From: UBA9620 sp965220695
GTDB lineage: Bacteria > Acidobacteriota > Vicinamibacteria > Vicinamibacterales > UBA8438
Direction: 5' to 3'
Assembly: GCA_965220695.1 (NCBI GenBank)
Contig: OZ244838.1
Coordinates: 4,588,001 to 4,652,000, forward strand
DNA: 64,000 bases
Shown here: one piece after another, positions 51,232 through 60,510 of the stretch
Position numbering within the stretch: position 1 is the first letter of the stretch
How the letters are laid out: every line of letters starts with the position of its first letter
Translations under genes and position numbers: made by a program
The notes under the pieces: generated by a model
Databases searched by the model: none
What the model was told of the DNA's origin: nothing
The model's input: the letters and a program-made list of their open reading frames with translations, nothing else

Positions 51232-51935
51232 CAGCGGCTCCCCTCGCGGGCGACGATGAAGCGGTCGAACGTGCGCCGGCTGGCGAGCAGCAGCAGCCCG
51301 GCCCAGGCGGCGGCATAGAGCACGCCGTAGACCCACTGCCACGACGGAATCGGCCTGAACGCGCCGGCCAGCAGCACGAGCGGCGCCGTGAAGGGATGGA
51401 GATAGAGCAGCCAGGTGTCCCAGAGGCCGAAGTAGTGCAGCATCGGGAGCGAGAGAACGACCGTGAAGAGCGCCGAGGGAAACAGGAACTCGTTGATCGA
51501 CCGGTAGCGGGCGACGAGGAGAAAGCCCGTCAATGTATAAAGGATGGCCGCCAGCACGATGCCGGCGATCAGCGCCCCGCCCGCGAAGCCGCCGCCGTAC
51601 GCCGACCAGACGATGACGACCTGCTCCACCACCGACAGGGCGGCCAGCGTCACGGTCTTCGAGGCGAGGTACTCCCAGTCGGCGAGCGGCGTCACGACCT
51701 GGGCCTCCAGCGTCCCCTCGTCCTTCTCGAGCAGGACGAGGCCGGCCACGAAGTAGAAGTTGACCATGACGAGGTTGCCGAACACGACGGCGGGCAGCAC
51801 GTAGCCCCAGTCGATCGCGGGCAGGCGGGTGAGCAGGGCGAACCAGCAGACCAGCACGAAGGCCACCGCGTAGTAGAAGCCGTTCCGCATCTGCAGTCGG
51901 AGGTCCAGGCGAACGGTCGCGGCCAGTCTGTGCAT
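51231..51935 (-). CDS. ABC exporter permease, first subunit
   Basis: 234 residues, six helices; LLEKDEGTLEAQVVTPLADW is the typical ABC-2 cytoplasmic loop, shared in kind with the second permease. Together they form a heteromeric export channel of unknown substrate (drug or lipid types are common). Confidence 0.82.
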   Translation of the reverse strand: MHRLAATVRLDLRLQMRNGFYYAVAFVLVCWFALLTRLPAIDWGYVLPAVVFGNLVMVNFYFVAGLVLLEKDEGTLEAQVVTPLADWEYLASKTVTLAALSVVEQVVIVWSAYGGGFAGGALIAGIVLAAILYTLTGFLLVARYRSINEFLFPSALFTVVLSLPMLHYFGLWDTWLLYLHPFTAPLVLLAGAFRPIPSWQWVYGVLYAAAWAGLLLLASRRTFDRFIVAREGSR

Positions 51936-51939
51936 CGAC

Positions 51940-52800
51940 TCACTGCAGGCTGTGGCCGGTCACACGCAGGAAGACGTCCTCGAGGGTCGCTTCCTGGGTG
52001 TGAAGGGTGTGCACGGTAGCCTCGCGCAGCAAGGCCAGGAAGTCGGCGTTGGCGCCGAGCCCGTCGAGCGGGAACTCGCGTCGTCCGGGGTTGCCGCCGA
52101 GGCTGTACTCAACCACGACGGTCCGTGCGCCGTGGGCCAGCTTCAGATCGTGCGGCGCCTCGACGAGCCGTATCTCTCCGTTGACGATGAACGCCACGCG
52201 GTCGCACAGATCGTCGGCCACCGTCATGTCGTGCGTCGTCAGGAACACGGTGCGCCCGGCCTCCTTCATCTCGCGAATGAGATTCCTGATGCGCCGCCCG
52301 CTGCCAGGGTCAAGCCCCACCGTCGGCTCGTCCAGGAAGATCAGTTGAGGATCGTTGAGCAGCGCGCGGGCCACGCCCAGCCGCGTCTTCATGCCCTTGG
52401 AGTACTCGGAGACGAGGCGCGCACCGTCCTCCGCCAGCCCGACCATCTCCAGCAGCGCTTCCGGACGGCGGGTGTCTCCCCGGTACAACGCCCGGAAGTA
52501 GCTCAGGTTCTCTGCGCCGGTGAGCCGGAGATAGTGGTTGGGCAGCTCGAACGAGACGCCGATCTGCTCGTAGTAGTCGCTCCCCCAATCCCTGAGGTCG
52601 CGGCCCAGCACCGAGACGGCGCCCCGGTAGCCCCGCAGCAGCCCGGTCAGCACTTTCTGGGTGGTCGACTTGCCCGCGCCGCTGGGACCGAGAAACCCGA
52701 AGATCTCGCCGCGGTCGATACGGAAGGCCAGGTCCCGCACGGCGGGCTTCGTCCCGGACGCATACGTGAAGGTCAGCGTGTCGACATCGACCACCGTCAT
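51940..52800 (-). CDS. ABC exporter ATP-binding subunit
   Basis: 286 residues from ATG 52800. Walker A FGFLGPSGAGKSTTQK, signature YSKGMKTRLGVARALL, Walker B LIFLDEPTVGLDPGSGRR, switch His in FLTTHDMTVADDLCD. DrrA-like C-terminal extension. First gene of the operon, 4 bases before the first permease. Confidence 0.93.
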   Translation of the reverse strand: MTVVDVDTLTFTYASGTKPAVRDLAFRIDRGEIFGFLGPSGAGKSTTQKVLTGLLRGYRGAVSVLGRDLRDWGSDYYEQIGVSFELPNHYLRLTGAENLSYFRALYRGDTRRPEALLEMVGLAEDGARLVSEYSKGMKTRLGVARALLNDPQLIFLDEPTVGLDPGSGRRIRNLIREMKEAGRTVFLTTHDMTVADDLCDRVAFIVNGEIRLVEAPHDLKLAHGARTVVVEYSLGGNPGRREFPLDGLGANADFLALLREATVHTLHTQEATLEDVFLRVTGHSLQ

Positions 52801-52888
52801 GCGTGCGTCACCCTGCCTCATCGCCGCTTCCGCGTGCGTGTTGTACGGCGGTACGGCCGGTCTTCGGGCAGTTCGCGGCCACGGACTG

Positions 52889-53308
52889 CTACGCGGCGTC
52901 AGTCACACGCACCACGACCTTCTTGCCTACCGCCTCCAGCGCCCGCTGGATCTGTTTGAATTGTGACTGATAGCGGAGTTGCAGCACACGATCGACTTGC
53001 GGAGAGTGCCAGCCCAGCATCTTGCCCAGCCGGTATTTCGAGATCCGTTTCTGGCGCATCGTTTCATGGAGTTCGAGCTTGGCCACGTCCAGGGGCGGCA
53101 CTTCCACCCCGTACCTTCCTGCCCTGGAGGGTCGCGGGACGGGGATCCTCTCGGCAATGTAGCCATCCAGGGCGGTCAGGAGCGCATCGACGGCGCGCTC
53201 AAGGGCTTCAGGAATGGAGTCTCCAAACGTGTGTGCTTCAGGCACATCGGGAAAGTCCACAAGGTAGGTATCGTTGTCGTCCTTCGTGAGTGTGACCGGG
53301 TAGAGCAT
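52889..53308 (-). CDS. hicB: HicB-type antitoxin
   Basis: 139 residues. LYPVTLTKDDNDTYLVDFPD, SIPEALERAVDALLTALDGY is the HicB partial RNase H-like fold; KRISKYRLGKMLGWHSPQVD is a C-terminal helix-turn-helix. Toxin upstream is truncated. Confidence 0.87.
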   Translation of the reverse strand: MLYPVTLTKDDNDTYLVDFPDVPEAHTFGDSIPEALERAVDALLTALDGYIAERIPVPRPSRAGRYGVEVPPLDVAKLELHETMRQKRISKYRLGKMLGWHSPQVDRVLQLRYQSQFKQIQRALEAVGKKVVVRVTDAA

Positions 53309-53318
53309 GGTCTCTCCT

Positions 53319-53429
53319 CTACTTCAGGCCCAGGTCCTTTTTGATCTTCTGCACGAGGCCGGTGCCGAGTTCCTTTCCGCTGCCGTGCATGGGCAGGGTT
53401 GAGAATCTGTTGAACTGTGCCGTCGTCAT
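53319..53429 (-). pseudogene. HicA toxin remnant (36 codons)
   Basis: MTTAQFNRFSTLPMHGSGKE, LGTGLVQKIKKDLGLK: the end of HicA including the His-Gly region, with the N-terminal half missing. Ten bases before hicB. Confidence 0.65.
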
Positions 53430-53671
53430 GTTCTGCCATAGTAAACAGTTATGTTTAGTATATCAACTCGGACGACTGCGTTTTCTGGCGGCGTATCCCG
53501 GCCCCGACACCGAAACGTTCGTTCGGCACGCATCGGAGAGTTCCGGTTCGTCTTGCGCATTCATGCGTGAGGCAGCGCAAGGCGCGACGAGGGAGCACAT
53601 CGGGACAGTTGTGATCCCGGCAATCAAGAACCCGGCGCCGTCCGTCAGACGGGGTGCAGCCTCGGGTTCTG

Positions 53672-54241
53672 CTACGGAAGTGTGAAGACGCGGTCGGCGT
53701 CGGCCGTCAGGTTCGGGAGCAGCACCGATCGCACGGTGTCTCCGGCCCCGGCGGTCTGCGCCTGGCGGTAGACGCCCGTGTCGGGCTCGAGGACGTGGAC
53801 CTCGATCTGCTGGAAGAGCGGGTCGACGATCCAGTACTCCGGCACGCCGTATCGCGCGAACAGGTGCATCTTGCGGCCCCGGTCGGTCGCCGCGGTGGAG
53901 GGGGAGAGGACTTCGACGGCGATGTCCGGCGGATGCCGCGTGACGGCGTCCAGGTCGAGCAGATGAATCCGTTCGGCGCGGAAGAAGACGATGTCCGGCT
54001 GCACGACGTCATGCTCGTCGAACACGATGTCGAGCGGCGCAAACAGCGTGAGTCCCCCTGACCGCATCGAGTAGTCGTCCAGGAGCCTGAAGACGGCTCG
54101 GGCGACGATCTGATGACGTAGCAGCGGCGACGGAACCACGACGAGCTCCCCTTCGTGAATCTCGTAGCGGCGCCCGTCCTCCGGCATCTTCAGGAGGTCG
54201 GTGTAGCCGACCCGCTGCGGTACGTCCTGCATGGGCGCCAT
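53672..54241 (-). CDS. Uma2 family PD-(D/E)xK protein
   Basis: 189 residues from ATG 54241. YTDLLKMPEDGRRYEIHEGE, VQPDIVFFRAERIHLLDLDA, PDIAVEVLSPSTAATDRGRK, YGVPEYWIVDPLFQQIEVHV match the Uma2/DUF820 nuclease-like fold with Asp, Glu and Lys in place. Role unknown. Confidence 0.88.
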   Translation of the reverse strand: MAPMQDVPQRVGYTDLLKMPEDGRRYEIHEGELVVVPSPLLRHQIVARAVFRLLDDYSMRSGGLTLFAPLDIVFDEHDVVQPDIVFFRAERIHLLDLDAVTRHPPDIAVEVLSPSTAATDRGRKMHLFARYGVPEYWIVDPLFQQIEVHVLEPDTGVYRQAQTAGAGDTVRSVLLPNLTADADRVFTLP

Positions 54242-54360
54242 GGTACCACCACCGATCACAAGCAAGGCTCGCGCCACATCACCCGGAGGCTGTCCCGAAT
54301 CCAGACCCTTCACGCGCTCCCGCGTGCCGGCGCCCGCCCACTCGCCGTAGAATTGTCCCT

Positions 54361-55656
54361 ATGCGAATCGTACCCGTCATCGTCGCCTGCTGTCTGATCT
54401 GCGGTCTTGCCGCTCCGGCACGCGCGCAGCATCCCGACATCGATCGGGAAGTGGCGCGTCTCGTGCCGCAGATCACCGAGATTCGGCACCGGATCCACGA
54501 GCATCCCGAGCTCGGCAACCGCGAAGTGGAAACGGCGGCGCTGGTGGCCGACCACCTGCGCGGGCTGGGGTTCGATGACGTGCGGACCGGCATCGCGCAC
54601 ACCGGCGTGGTGGCGGTGCTGCGCGGCGGCCAGCCCGGACCGCTCATCGCGGTGCGCGCCGACATGGACGCGCTGCCGGTCACCGAAGAGACCGACCTGC
54701 CGTTCCGATCGACCCGCCGCACGACCTACCTCGAACAGGAGGTGGGGGTGATGCACGCCTGCGGACACGACGTGCACACCGCGGTGCAGTTGGGCGTGGC
54801 CTCGATCCTCAAGGCGCTGCAGGCCGACCTGCCCGGCACGGTGATGTTCCTCTTCCAGCCGGCCGAGGAAGGTCCCCCGCCGGGCGAAGAGGGCGGCGCG
54901 TCGCTGATGCTCGAGGAAGGGGTGTTCGACGAGCTGCGCCCGGAGGCGGTCTTCGGGCTGCACGCCAGCGCCTACGTCGACGTCGGCAAGGCGGTCTACA
55001 CGCCGGGCGGCGCGCTGGCGGCGGTCGACCACTTCCGCGTCACGATCCGCGGCCGGCAGTCGCACGGCGCGGCGCCGCACCTGAGCATCGACCCGGTGGT
55101 GATGGCGGCACAGGCCGTCTCGGCGCTGCAGACGATCCGTTCACGGAACCTGTCGCCGCTGGCGCCCAGCGTGGTGACCGTCGGCATCATTCGGGGCGGC
55201 ACCCGCTTCAACATCATCCCGGGCGAAGTGCGTCTCGAAGGCACGGTGCGCACGTATGACGCCGCGGTCCAGGACACGGTGGAGCGGCGGATGGGCGAGA
55301 TCCTGGATGGCGTCACCCGCGCCGGCGGCGGGTCGTTCGAGCTCGACTACGACCGCATCACCCCGGTCACCATCAACGACCTGGCGCTGACCGAGCGGTC
55401 GGCGCCGAGCCTGCGCGCCGCCCTGGGCGCGGACAATGTCGCCGTGGCCGACCCCTGGATGGCGGGAGAAGACTTCTCGCTGTTCGCGAACGAGGCGCCG
55501 GGGTTCTTCTACATGCTGGGTACGGTCGCGCCGGGCACGACCTCGGGCGACCACCACTCACCCACGTTCCGCGCCGACGACGGCGCCCTGCCGATGGGCA
55601 TGCGTTCGATGGCGTATCTGCTCTGGGACTACCTGCAGGACAAGAGCCGCCAATGA
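54361..55656 (+). CDS. Secreted M20 family amidohydrolase
   Basis: 431 residues with signal peptide (VACCLICGLAAPARAQ). M20D features: RRIHEHPELG-like RIHEHPELGNREVETA, VRADMDALPVTEE, MHACGHDVH (131-139), LFQPAEEGPP, GRQSHGAAPHLSIDPV dimerisation domain, and WMAGEDFSLFANEAPGFFYM. Hydrolyses N-acyl or amide bonds of amino acid conjugates, likely in the periplasm. Metal ligands all present. Confidence 0.92.
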   Translation: MRIVPVIVACCLICGLAAPARAQHPDIDREVARLVPQITEIRHRIHEHPELGNREVETAALVADHLRGLGFDDVRTGIAHTGVVAVLRGGQPGPLIAVRADMDALPVTEETDLPFRSTRRTTYLEQEVGVMHACGHDVHTAVQLGVASILKALQADLPGTVMFLFQPAEEGPPPGEEGGASLMLEEGVFDELRPEAVFGLHASAYVDVGKAVYTPGGALAAVDHFRVTIRGRQSHGAAPHLSIDPVVMAAQAVSALQTIRSRNLSPLAPSVVTVGIIRGGTRFNIIPGEVRLEGTVRTYDAAVQDTVERRMGEILDGVTRAGGGSFELDYDRITPVTINDLALTERSAPSLRAALGADNVAVADPWMAGEDFSLFANEAPGFFYMLGTVAPGTTSGDHHSPTFRADDGALPMGMRSMAYLLWDYLQDKSRQ

Positions 55657-55707
55657 TCCTGCAGGACAAGAGCCGCTACTAATAAAGGATGCCGTCTCGA
55701 GGTGACC

Positions 55708-55826
55708 CTTGAAAATCCTCGGCTGACGTCTCGATTTTCAAGATAACCCCTTGAAAATCCTCAGTTGGCGAAGCGATTTTCAAGGTAAGCCCTTGAAAAC
55801 CCTCTGCTGACGTCTCGATTTTCAAG
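55708..55826. repeat. Three tandem 42-bp units, each a hairpin
   Basis: Each unit has arms CTTGAAAATC and GATTTTCAAG around a 15-base loop: 55708-55742, 55750-55784, 55792-55826. Period 42 exactly; unit 3 has one arm change (CTTGAAAACC). On the minus strand the units translate as 14-residue repeats (TLKIETSAEGFQG), possibly by chance. They lie after the amidohydrolase stop and may end or stabilise its transcript. Confidence 0.85.
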
Positions 55827-55996
55827 GTAAGCCCTCGAACACCCCAGGTCGCGTGGTCATCGGTCGGCCGGCGCCCGCCACGCGCGACCGCGGCTCGTTT
55901 GCTTGTATCCGGTCGCGGTCCTGACCGGGCCGCAACGGTCGCGACGCGTTCCATGACATTGCAAGCCGGCGGTGGTATAGTGCGAGTTTGGCATTC

Positions 55997-57025
55997 ATGT
56001 CACGACAACCTGTCGCAGTCGTGTGGACGGCGTGGGCCCTGGCGGCGCTCGTGTCGGCGCCTGCCATGGCGCAGGACGCGCCGCGCACGCCGTGGGGGGC
56101 GCCTGATCTGCAAGGCGTGTGGGACTTTCGCACGATTACACCGATGGAGCGTCCGACCGGTCGCAGTGATCAGGAGTTCCTGACCGACGAGGAAGCGGCG
56201 CGGCTCGGTCAGGAGGCGGTCGAACGCAACTCGCGTCTCGCGACCCGGCCGGCGCAGCGCACCGAGGTGGACCCCAGCGGGAACGTGGACCGGGGGGTTG
56301 ACGGCGCTCCCGGCTCCTACAACCAGTTCTGGTTCGACCGCGGCACCTCCGTCATCGCGTCACGGCGTACGTCGCTGGTCATCGATCCGCCTGACGGGCG
56401 CATTCCGCCGCTGACCCCGGAGGCGGAGCGTCGCCGTGCGGAAGTGGCCGAGGCGCGCAAGGACACCGGCTCTCACGAGCCGACCCCCGGCGGATGGGTC
56501 GACGACCTCGGGCCGAACGGCCTGCAGGCGCGCTGCATCACGGGCTTCAACTCCGGTCCGCCGATGACGCCCGGCGGCTACAACAACAACTTCCAACTGT
56601 TCCAGACCCCCGATACGGTCGTGATCTACAACGAGATGAACCACAACCCGCGCATCGTGCCGCTCGACGGGCGGCCGCATGCCGGCCTGCGCCTTTGGGC
56701 TGGCGATTCGCGCGGGTATTGGGACGGCGACACGCTCGTGGTCGAGACGAAGGATTTTCTCCGGGAGACCAGTTTCATGCGCGGCGGGTCGACCGCGGCG
56801 CTGCAGTTGACCGAGCGCTTCACGCGTGAAGCGCCGGAGATCCTGCGTTACCAGGTGACGGTGAACGACCCGGCCACCTGGACCCGGCCGTGGACCTACG
56901 AGGTACCGATGCAGCGGAATCCCGCTCCGGTCTTCGAATATGCCTGCCACGAGGGAAACTTCTCGCTGGCCACGATTCTCATCGGCGCACGTGAAACGGA
57001 AGCCGCCGCGGCGGCGTCACATTAG
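55997..57025 (+). CDS. Secreted protein of unknown function (PDLQGVWDF family)
   Basis: 342 residues with signal peptide (ALVSAPAMAQ). WGAPDLQGVWDFRTITPMER near the N-terminus, ITGFNSGPPMTPGGYNNNFQ in the middle, SRGYWDGDTLVVETKDFLRE and FEYACHEGNFS near the end are features I associate with an abundant acidobacterial secreted family without known role. Followed 32 bases later by the monooxygenase-like gene, suggesting one transcript. Confidence 0.78.
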   Translation: MSRQPVAVVWTAWALAALVSAPAMAQDAPRTPWGAPDLQGVWDFRTITPMERPTGRSDQEFLTDEEAARLGQEAVERNSRLATRPAQRTEVDPSGNVDRGVDGAPGSYNQFWFDRGTSVIASRRTSLVIDPPDGRIPPLTPEAERRRAEVAEARKDTGSHEPTPGGWVDDLGPNGLQARCITGFNSGPPMTPGGYNNNFQLFQTPDTVVIYNEMNHNPRIVPLDGRPHAGLRLWAGDSRGYWDGDTLVVETKDFLRETSFMRGGSTAALQLTERFTREAPEILRYQVTVNDPATWTRPWTYEVPMQRNPAPVFEYACHEGNFSLATILIGARETEAAAAASH

Positions 57026-57057
57026 TTATGTACTGTGAGCGAAAGGACGTACTCGAC

Positions 57058-58395
57058 ATGACCAGAGCCACCCGTCGTTCTCTCGGTGTTCTGCTGTGTG
57101 CCTTCGCCGTCGCGGCCCTGTCGCCGGTGTCGGCGATCGCCGCCGAAGACGAAGTTCCGACCTTCACGAAGGACGTGGCTCCGATCTTCCAGGCGAAGTG
57201 CGAAGCGTGCCATCGGCCCGATTCGATTGCGCCGATGTCGCTGGTGACCTACCCCGAGTCGCGGCCCTGGGCGCGGTCGATCAAGGAACGGGTGTCCACC
57301 CGCCAGATGCCGCCATGGCACATCGATCGCACCGTCGGGATCACCGAGTTCAAGAACGACCGCTCGCTCAGCGACGAGCAGATCGACACCATCGTGCGCT
57401 GGGTCGATGGCGGCGCCCCTCAGGGCAACCCGTCCGACTTGCCGGCCGCGATCGACTGGCCGGACGCGTCCAAGTGGAATTTCTCCGCGCAGTTCGGCGG
57501 CCCACCGGACCTGATCGTCGAGTCGATGCCCTACACGATGCCGGCCGAAGCGAACGATGCGTGGTGGAAGCCGCGGGTCGCGACCGGGCTGACACAGGAG
57601 CGCTGGGCGCGGGCCATCGAGATCAGGCCGGGCACCGTGGCGGGTCGCCGGATCACGCATCACGCCATCGCGCGGCTGGTCCAGCAAGAGAACGATCCGG
57701 CGCTGGCGGCGGCCAATCGGGCCAACGCGTCCAATGGCGCCGACCGCTCGCGCACTGCCGGGACGTTCATGGAATGGGCCGTGGGCAAGCAGGGAGAGAT
57801 CATGCGGCCGGGCACCGGCAAGCTGATGCTGCCGGAATCGGACATTCAGTGGGACATTCACTACTCGGCCGCGGGCGAGGAGATCACCGACACCGCGCAG
57901 TTGGGCGTGTATCTGTATCCGGAGGATCAGGCCCCCGAGCATCGTCAGGTGCTGCATCTGATGGGCACCGGCGGGGTCGACATTCCCCCCAATACCGTGG
58001 CTGTGACCCAGGGCTTCTTCCCGCTGCAGCGCGGCGCGCGCATCGAGAGCTTCCAGCCCCACATGCACCTGCGCGGCGCGGCGATGTCGATAGAAGCGAT
58101 TATGCCGAACGGCCGCCGGCAGATGCTGAGCCACGTCGGCGACTTCAACTTCAACTGGCACAACAGCTACGTGTACACGGACGACTCGGCGCCGCTGCTG
58201 CCGAAGGGCACCCTGATCAAGGTGACCGCCTGGCACGACAACACGGCGTCGAACCGGTCGAACCCCGACCCCAACGTGTGGGTGGGGCATGGCGACCGCA
58301 CCGTCGACGAGATGGCGCACGCCTGGGTCAACGTGACCTACTTCGAAGAGGAAGACTACGAGGCCGAGGTCGCGAAGCGCGCGGCCGACGAGTAA
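57058..58395 (+). CDS. Secreted cytochrome c / PHM-like copper monooxygenase protein (chromosomal copy)
   Basis: 445 residues; ATG 57058 preceded by AAAGGA. Heme site CEACH at 48-52 after the signal peptide. Copper ligands as in the island copy: RRITHHAIARLVQ (HH), IQWDIHYSA, ESFQPHMHLRGAAM (HxH) and VDEMAHAWVNV (Met). The two copies align along their whole length but differ at many positions, so the duplication is old. Sits between the PDLQGVWDF protein and the QCCWT protein. Confidence 0.82.
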   Translation: MTRATRRSLGVLLCAFAVAALSPVSAIAAEDEVPTFTKDVAPIFQAKCEACHRPDSIAPMSLVTYPESRPWARSIKERVSTRQMPPWHIDRTVGITEFKNDRSLSDEQIDTIVRWVDGGAPQGNPSDLPAAIDWPDASKWNFSAQFGGPPDLIVESMPYTMPAEANDAWWKPRVATGLTQERWARAIEIRPGTVAGRRITHHAIARLVQQENDPALAAANRANASNGADRSRTAGTFMEWAVGKQGEIMRPGTGKLMLPESDIQWDIHYSAAGEEITDTAQLGVYLYPEDQAPEHRQVLHLMGTGGVDIPPNTVAVTQGFFPLQRGARIESFQPHMHLRGAAMSIEAIMPNGRRQMLSHVGDFNFNWHNSYVYTDDSAPLLPKGTLIKVTAWHDNTASNRSNPDPNVWVGHGDRTVDEMAHAWVNVTYFEEEDYEAEVAKRAADE

Positions 58396-58413
58396 CGGGG
58401 GCGCCGTCGTCAC

Positions 58414-59292
58414 ATGCTATTGCAACGATCCATCCACGTTCTCGTGATCGCCGCGGTCTGTGCGGTAGCTGCGTCCGCGGTGTGGGCGCAGCCGCCGCGA
58501 TTCCCGCTCGCGCTCGAACCTGAGGGCAGCACCGGCGAAGCGGTCTGGCCGGCATACGAAGGCTGGACCCGCAACGAGGACGGCAGTCTGACGCTGATCG
58601 TCGGCTATTTCAATCGCAATGAAGAGCTCGTGGAGGTGCCGGTCGGCGACGACAACCGCATGGGTCCCGCCGGCATCGACATGGGGCAGCCGACGCATTT
58701 TCTACCGGGGCGGAACTGGGGGGTCTTCTCCATCACGGTGCCGGCCGATCAGGCAGAGCAGAGGCTGACCTGGTCGCTCCGCGTCAACAACCAGTTGGCC
58801 GAGATTACGTTCTGGGCGAATCCCGAGTACTTCGTCGACCCGTTTCTGAATATGGCCAACGGCAACACCCCGCCGGTCATCAAGGTGGGTCCGGCTGGCG
58901 ACGATCTGCAGGGTCCGGCCCACGGCGTGGCGGCGTCGTACACGACCACCGTCGGCGAGCCGTTGACGCTGATACTGTCTGCCAGTGACCAGGCACTGAC
59001 CAACGCTCCCCAGTCGCGTCGACCGAGCCGGCGCGCGCCGTTGACGGTGACCTGGAAGAAATACCGCGGACCGGGCGACGTCACCTTCGAGGCGGAAGAG
59101 ATCGAGGCCGGCGCGTCGTTGACCCACCGCTTCGACGAGCTTGCCGGTGGCGAGACGTTGACGTCGGTGACCTTCAGCGAACCGGGAACCTACCGGTTGA
59201 TGGCGACCGGAAACGACGTGTCCGGGAACGGCGGCGGCGGCGATCAATGCTGCTGGACCACCGCGCACGTCGACGTCACCGTGAACCCCTGA
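58414..59292 (+). CDS. Secreted QCCWT-motif protein (chromosomal copy)
   Basis: 292 residues with signal peptide (AAVCAVAASAVWAQ). YEGWTRNEDGSLTLIVGYFN, FSITVPADQAEQRLTWSLRV, PLTVTWKKYRGPGDVTFEAE and GGGDQCCWTTAHVDVTV correspond in order to the island copy at 25020-25928. Starts 18 bases after the monooxygenase-like gene. Function unknown; constant pairing suggests a shared role. Confidence 0.76.
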   Translation: MLLQRSIHVLVIAAVCAVAASAVWAQPPRFPLALEPEGSTGEAVWPAYEGWTRNEDGSLTLIVGYFNRNEELVEVPVGDDNRMGPAGIDMGQPTHFLPGRNWGVFSITVPADQAEQRLTWSLRVNNQLAEITFWANPEYFVDPFLNMANGNTPPVIKVGPAGDDLQGPAHGVAASYTTTVGEPLTLILSASDQALTNAPQSRRPSRRAPLTVTWKKYRGPGDVTFEAEEIEAGASLTHRFDELAGGETLTSVTFSEPGTYRLMATGNDVSGNGGGGDQCCWTTAHVDVTVNP

Positions 59293-59977
59293 CCCTCCGT
59301 GGCGCAGCCCCGTCGGCGCGAGACCGCGCGGCGGGACTGCGTGCGCTTCGTACCGACAGATAGTGGTGCCACAGGAGGCGCGCCCCGACGGCCCGCCACG
59401 GCGCCCACCGCGCCGCCAGTCGGCGCAGGCGGGCGGTGTCGGGCGGCCGCCGCAGGCGTTTCACCTGTTGTGCGGCCGTCGCCAGCGCCAGATCCCCATC
59501 AGGCCACACGTCCGGTCGCAGGAGCGCCATCAACAGGTAGATGTCGGCGGTCCATGGGCCGATACCGCGAATCTCGACCAACCGCCGGCGCACCTCGTCG
59601 TCGCCCGCCCGCGCGAGCCCGCGCAGGTCGAGCGCGCCATCCACGATCTGCCGTGCGAGCCCGAGACAGTAGCCCGCTTTCTGCCGGGTGACGCCGACCG
59701 ACTGAATCTCCGGCTGGGTGAGGGCCGCCATCCGTGCCGGCGTGATGTCGCCGAACGCGCCGCGCAGGCGGTTGAACGTGGCCCGCCCTGACGCCAGCGA
59801 CACCTGTTGTTCCAGGATGATCTGGACGAGCGTGGCATAGCCGGGGGGCCGCGCCCACAGTGGCGGGGGCCCGAACCGGTCCACGATCTGCGCCAGGTCG
59901 GCATCCCGCCGGCGCAGGGCGTCGACCCCCTCCAGCAGCCGGGTCCTGGTCAGACGTGTGATCGGGTCGGGAGGCAT
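59276..59977 (-). CDS. AlkA-like DNA-3-methyladenine glycosylase (HhH-GPD)
   Basis: 233 residues from ATG 59977 (an ATG at 60016 is possible). YATLVQIILEQQVSLASGRA and RRRLVEIRGIGPWTADIYLL with the catalytic Asp in WPDGDLAL form the helix-hairpin-helix GPD domain. Removes alkylated bases. The 3' end overlaps the convergent QCCWT gene by 17 bases. Confidence 0.88.
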   Translation of the reverse strand: MPPDPITRLTRTRLLEGVDALRRRDADLAQIVDRFGPPPLWARPPGYATLVQIILEQQVSLASGRATFNRLRGAFGDITPARMAALTQPEIQSVGVTRQKAGYCLGLARQIVDGALDLRGLARAGDDEVRRRLVEIRGIGPWTADIYLLMALLRPDVWPDGDLALATAAQQVKRLRRPPDTARLRRLAARWAPWRAVGARLLWHHYLSVRSARSPAARSRADGAAPRRVRGSR

Positions 59978-60069
59978 CACTCGAGTCGTCGCGTGCGACG
60001 CCACGCATTCTGCCATGACGGGAACCGGGTTCGTGGATATGCTGGTAGAGGGAAGAGAAGAGACGACGG

Positions 60070-60498
60070 ATGTCTGGGGATCGCGTGCAGGATGGCCGGC
60101 GGCCCGGCGTGTTGTTTCTCTGTGTCGCCAACTCTGCCCGCAGCCAGATGGCCGAGGGGCTGGCCCGGGCGCGATTCGGCGACCGGCTCCGGGTCCAGAG
60201 CGCCGGGTCGGTCCCCGCCACGGTCAATCCGCATGCGGTGCGCGCCCTGGCCGACATTGGCATCGATATTTCCGGACAGCGGTCGAAGCATGTCGATTCG
60301 ATCGACCCGGCGACCGTGGACACCGTCGTCACGTTGTGCGCCGACGAGGTCTGTCCGGCGTTTCTCGCAGCGGCGCGGAGGGTCCACTGGCCGCTGCCGG
60401 ACCCGGCGGGCGCGTCCGGCGGTGACGGCGAGCGACTGGATCGGTTCAGACGCACCCGCGACGAGATCGCCCGCCGCCTGGACCAGCTCGAGTGTTGA
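60070..60498 (+). CDS. arsC: Arsenate reductase / low-molecular-weight phosphatase-like (ArsC)
   Basis: 142 residues. P-loop C18-x5-R24 (FLCVANSARSQMAEG), then C90 and C95 (TLCADEVCPAF) and PLPDPA. The extra cysteine pair fits thioredoxin-coupled arsenate reductases rather than plain phosphatases. No other arsenic genes adjoin. Divergent from the glycosylase gene. Confidence 0.85.
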   Translation: MSGDRVQDGRRPGVLFLCVANSARSQMAEGLARARFGDRLRVQSAGSVPATVNPHAVRALADIGIDISGQRSKHVDSIDPATVDTVVTLCADEVCPAFLAAARRVHWPLPDPAGASGGDGERLDRFRRTRDEIARRLDQLEC

Positions 60499-60510
60499 GA
60501 CGGGGTCGCG

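Noticed and set aside
55708..55826. CRISPR array
   Set aside because: Units are directly adjacent with no variable spacers and are internally palindromic; no cas genes in the window.
57022..58413. Minus-strand frame of 463 codons opposite the monooxygenase-like gene
   Set aside because: Antisense shadow; the plus strand has signal peptide, CxxCH and copper ligands.
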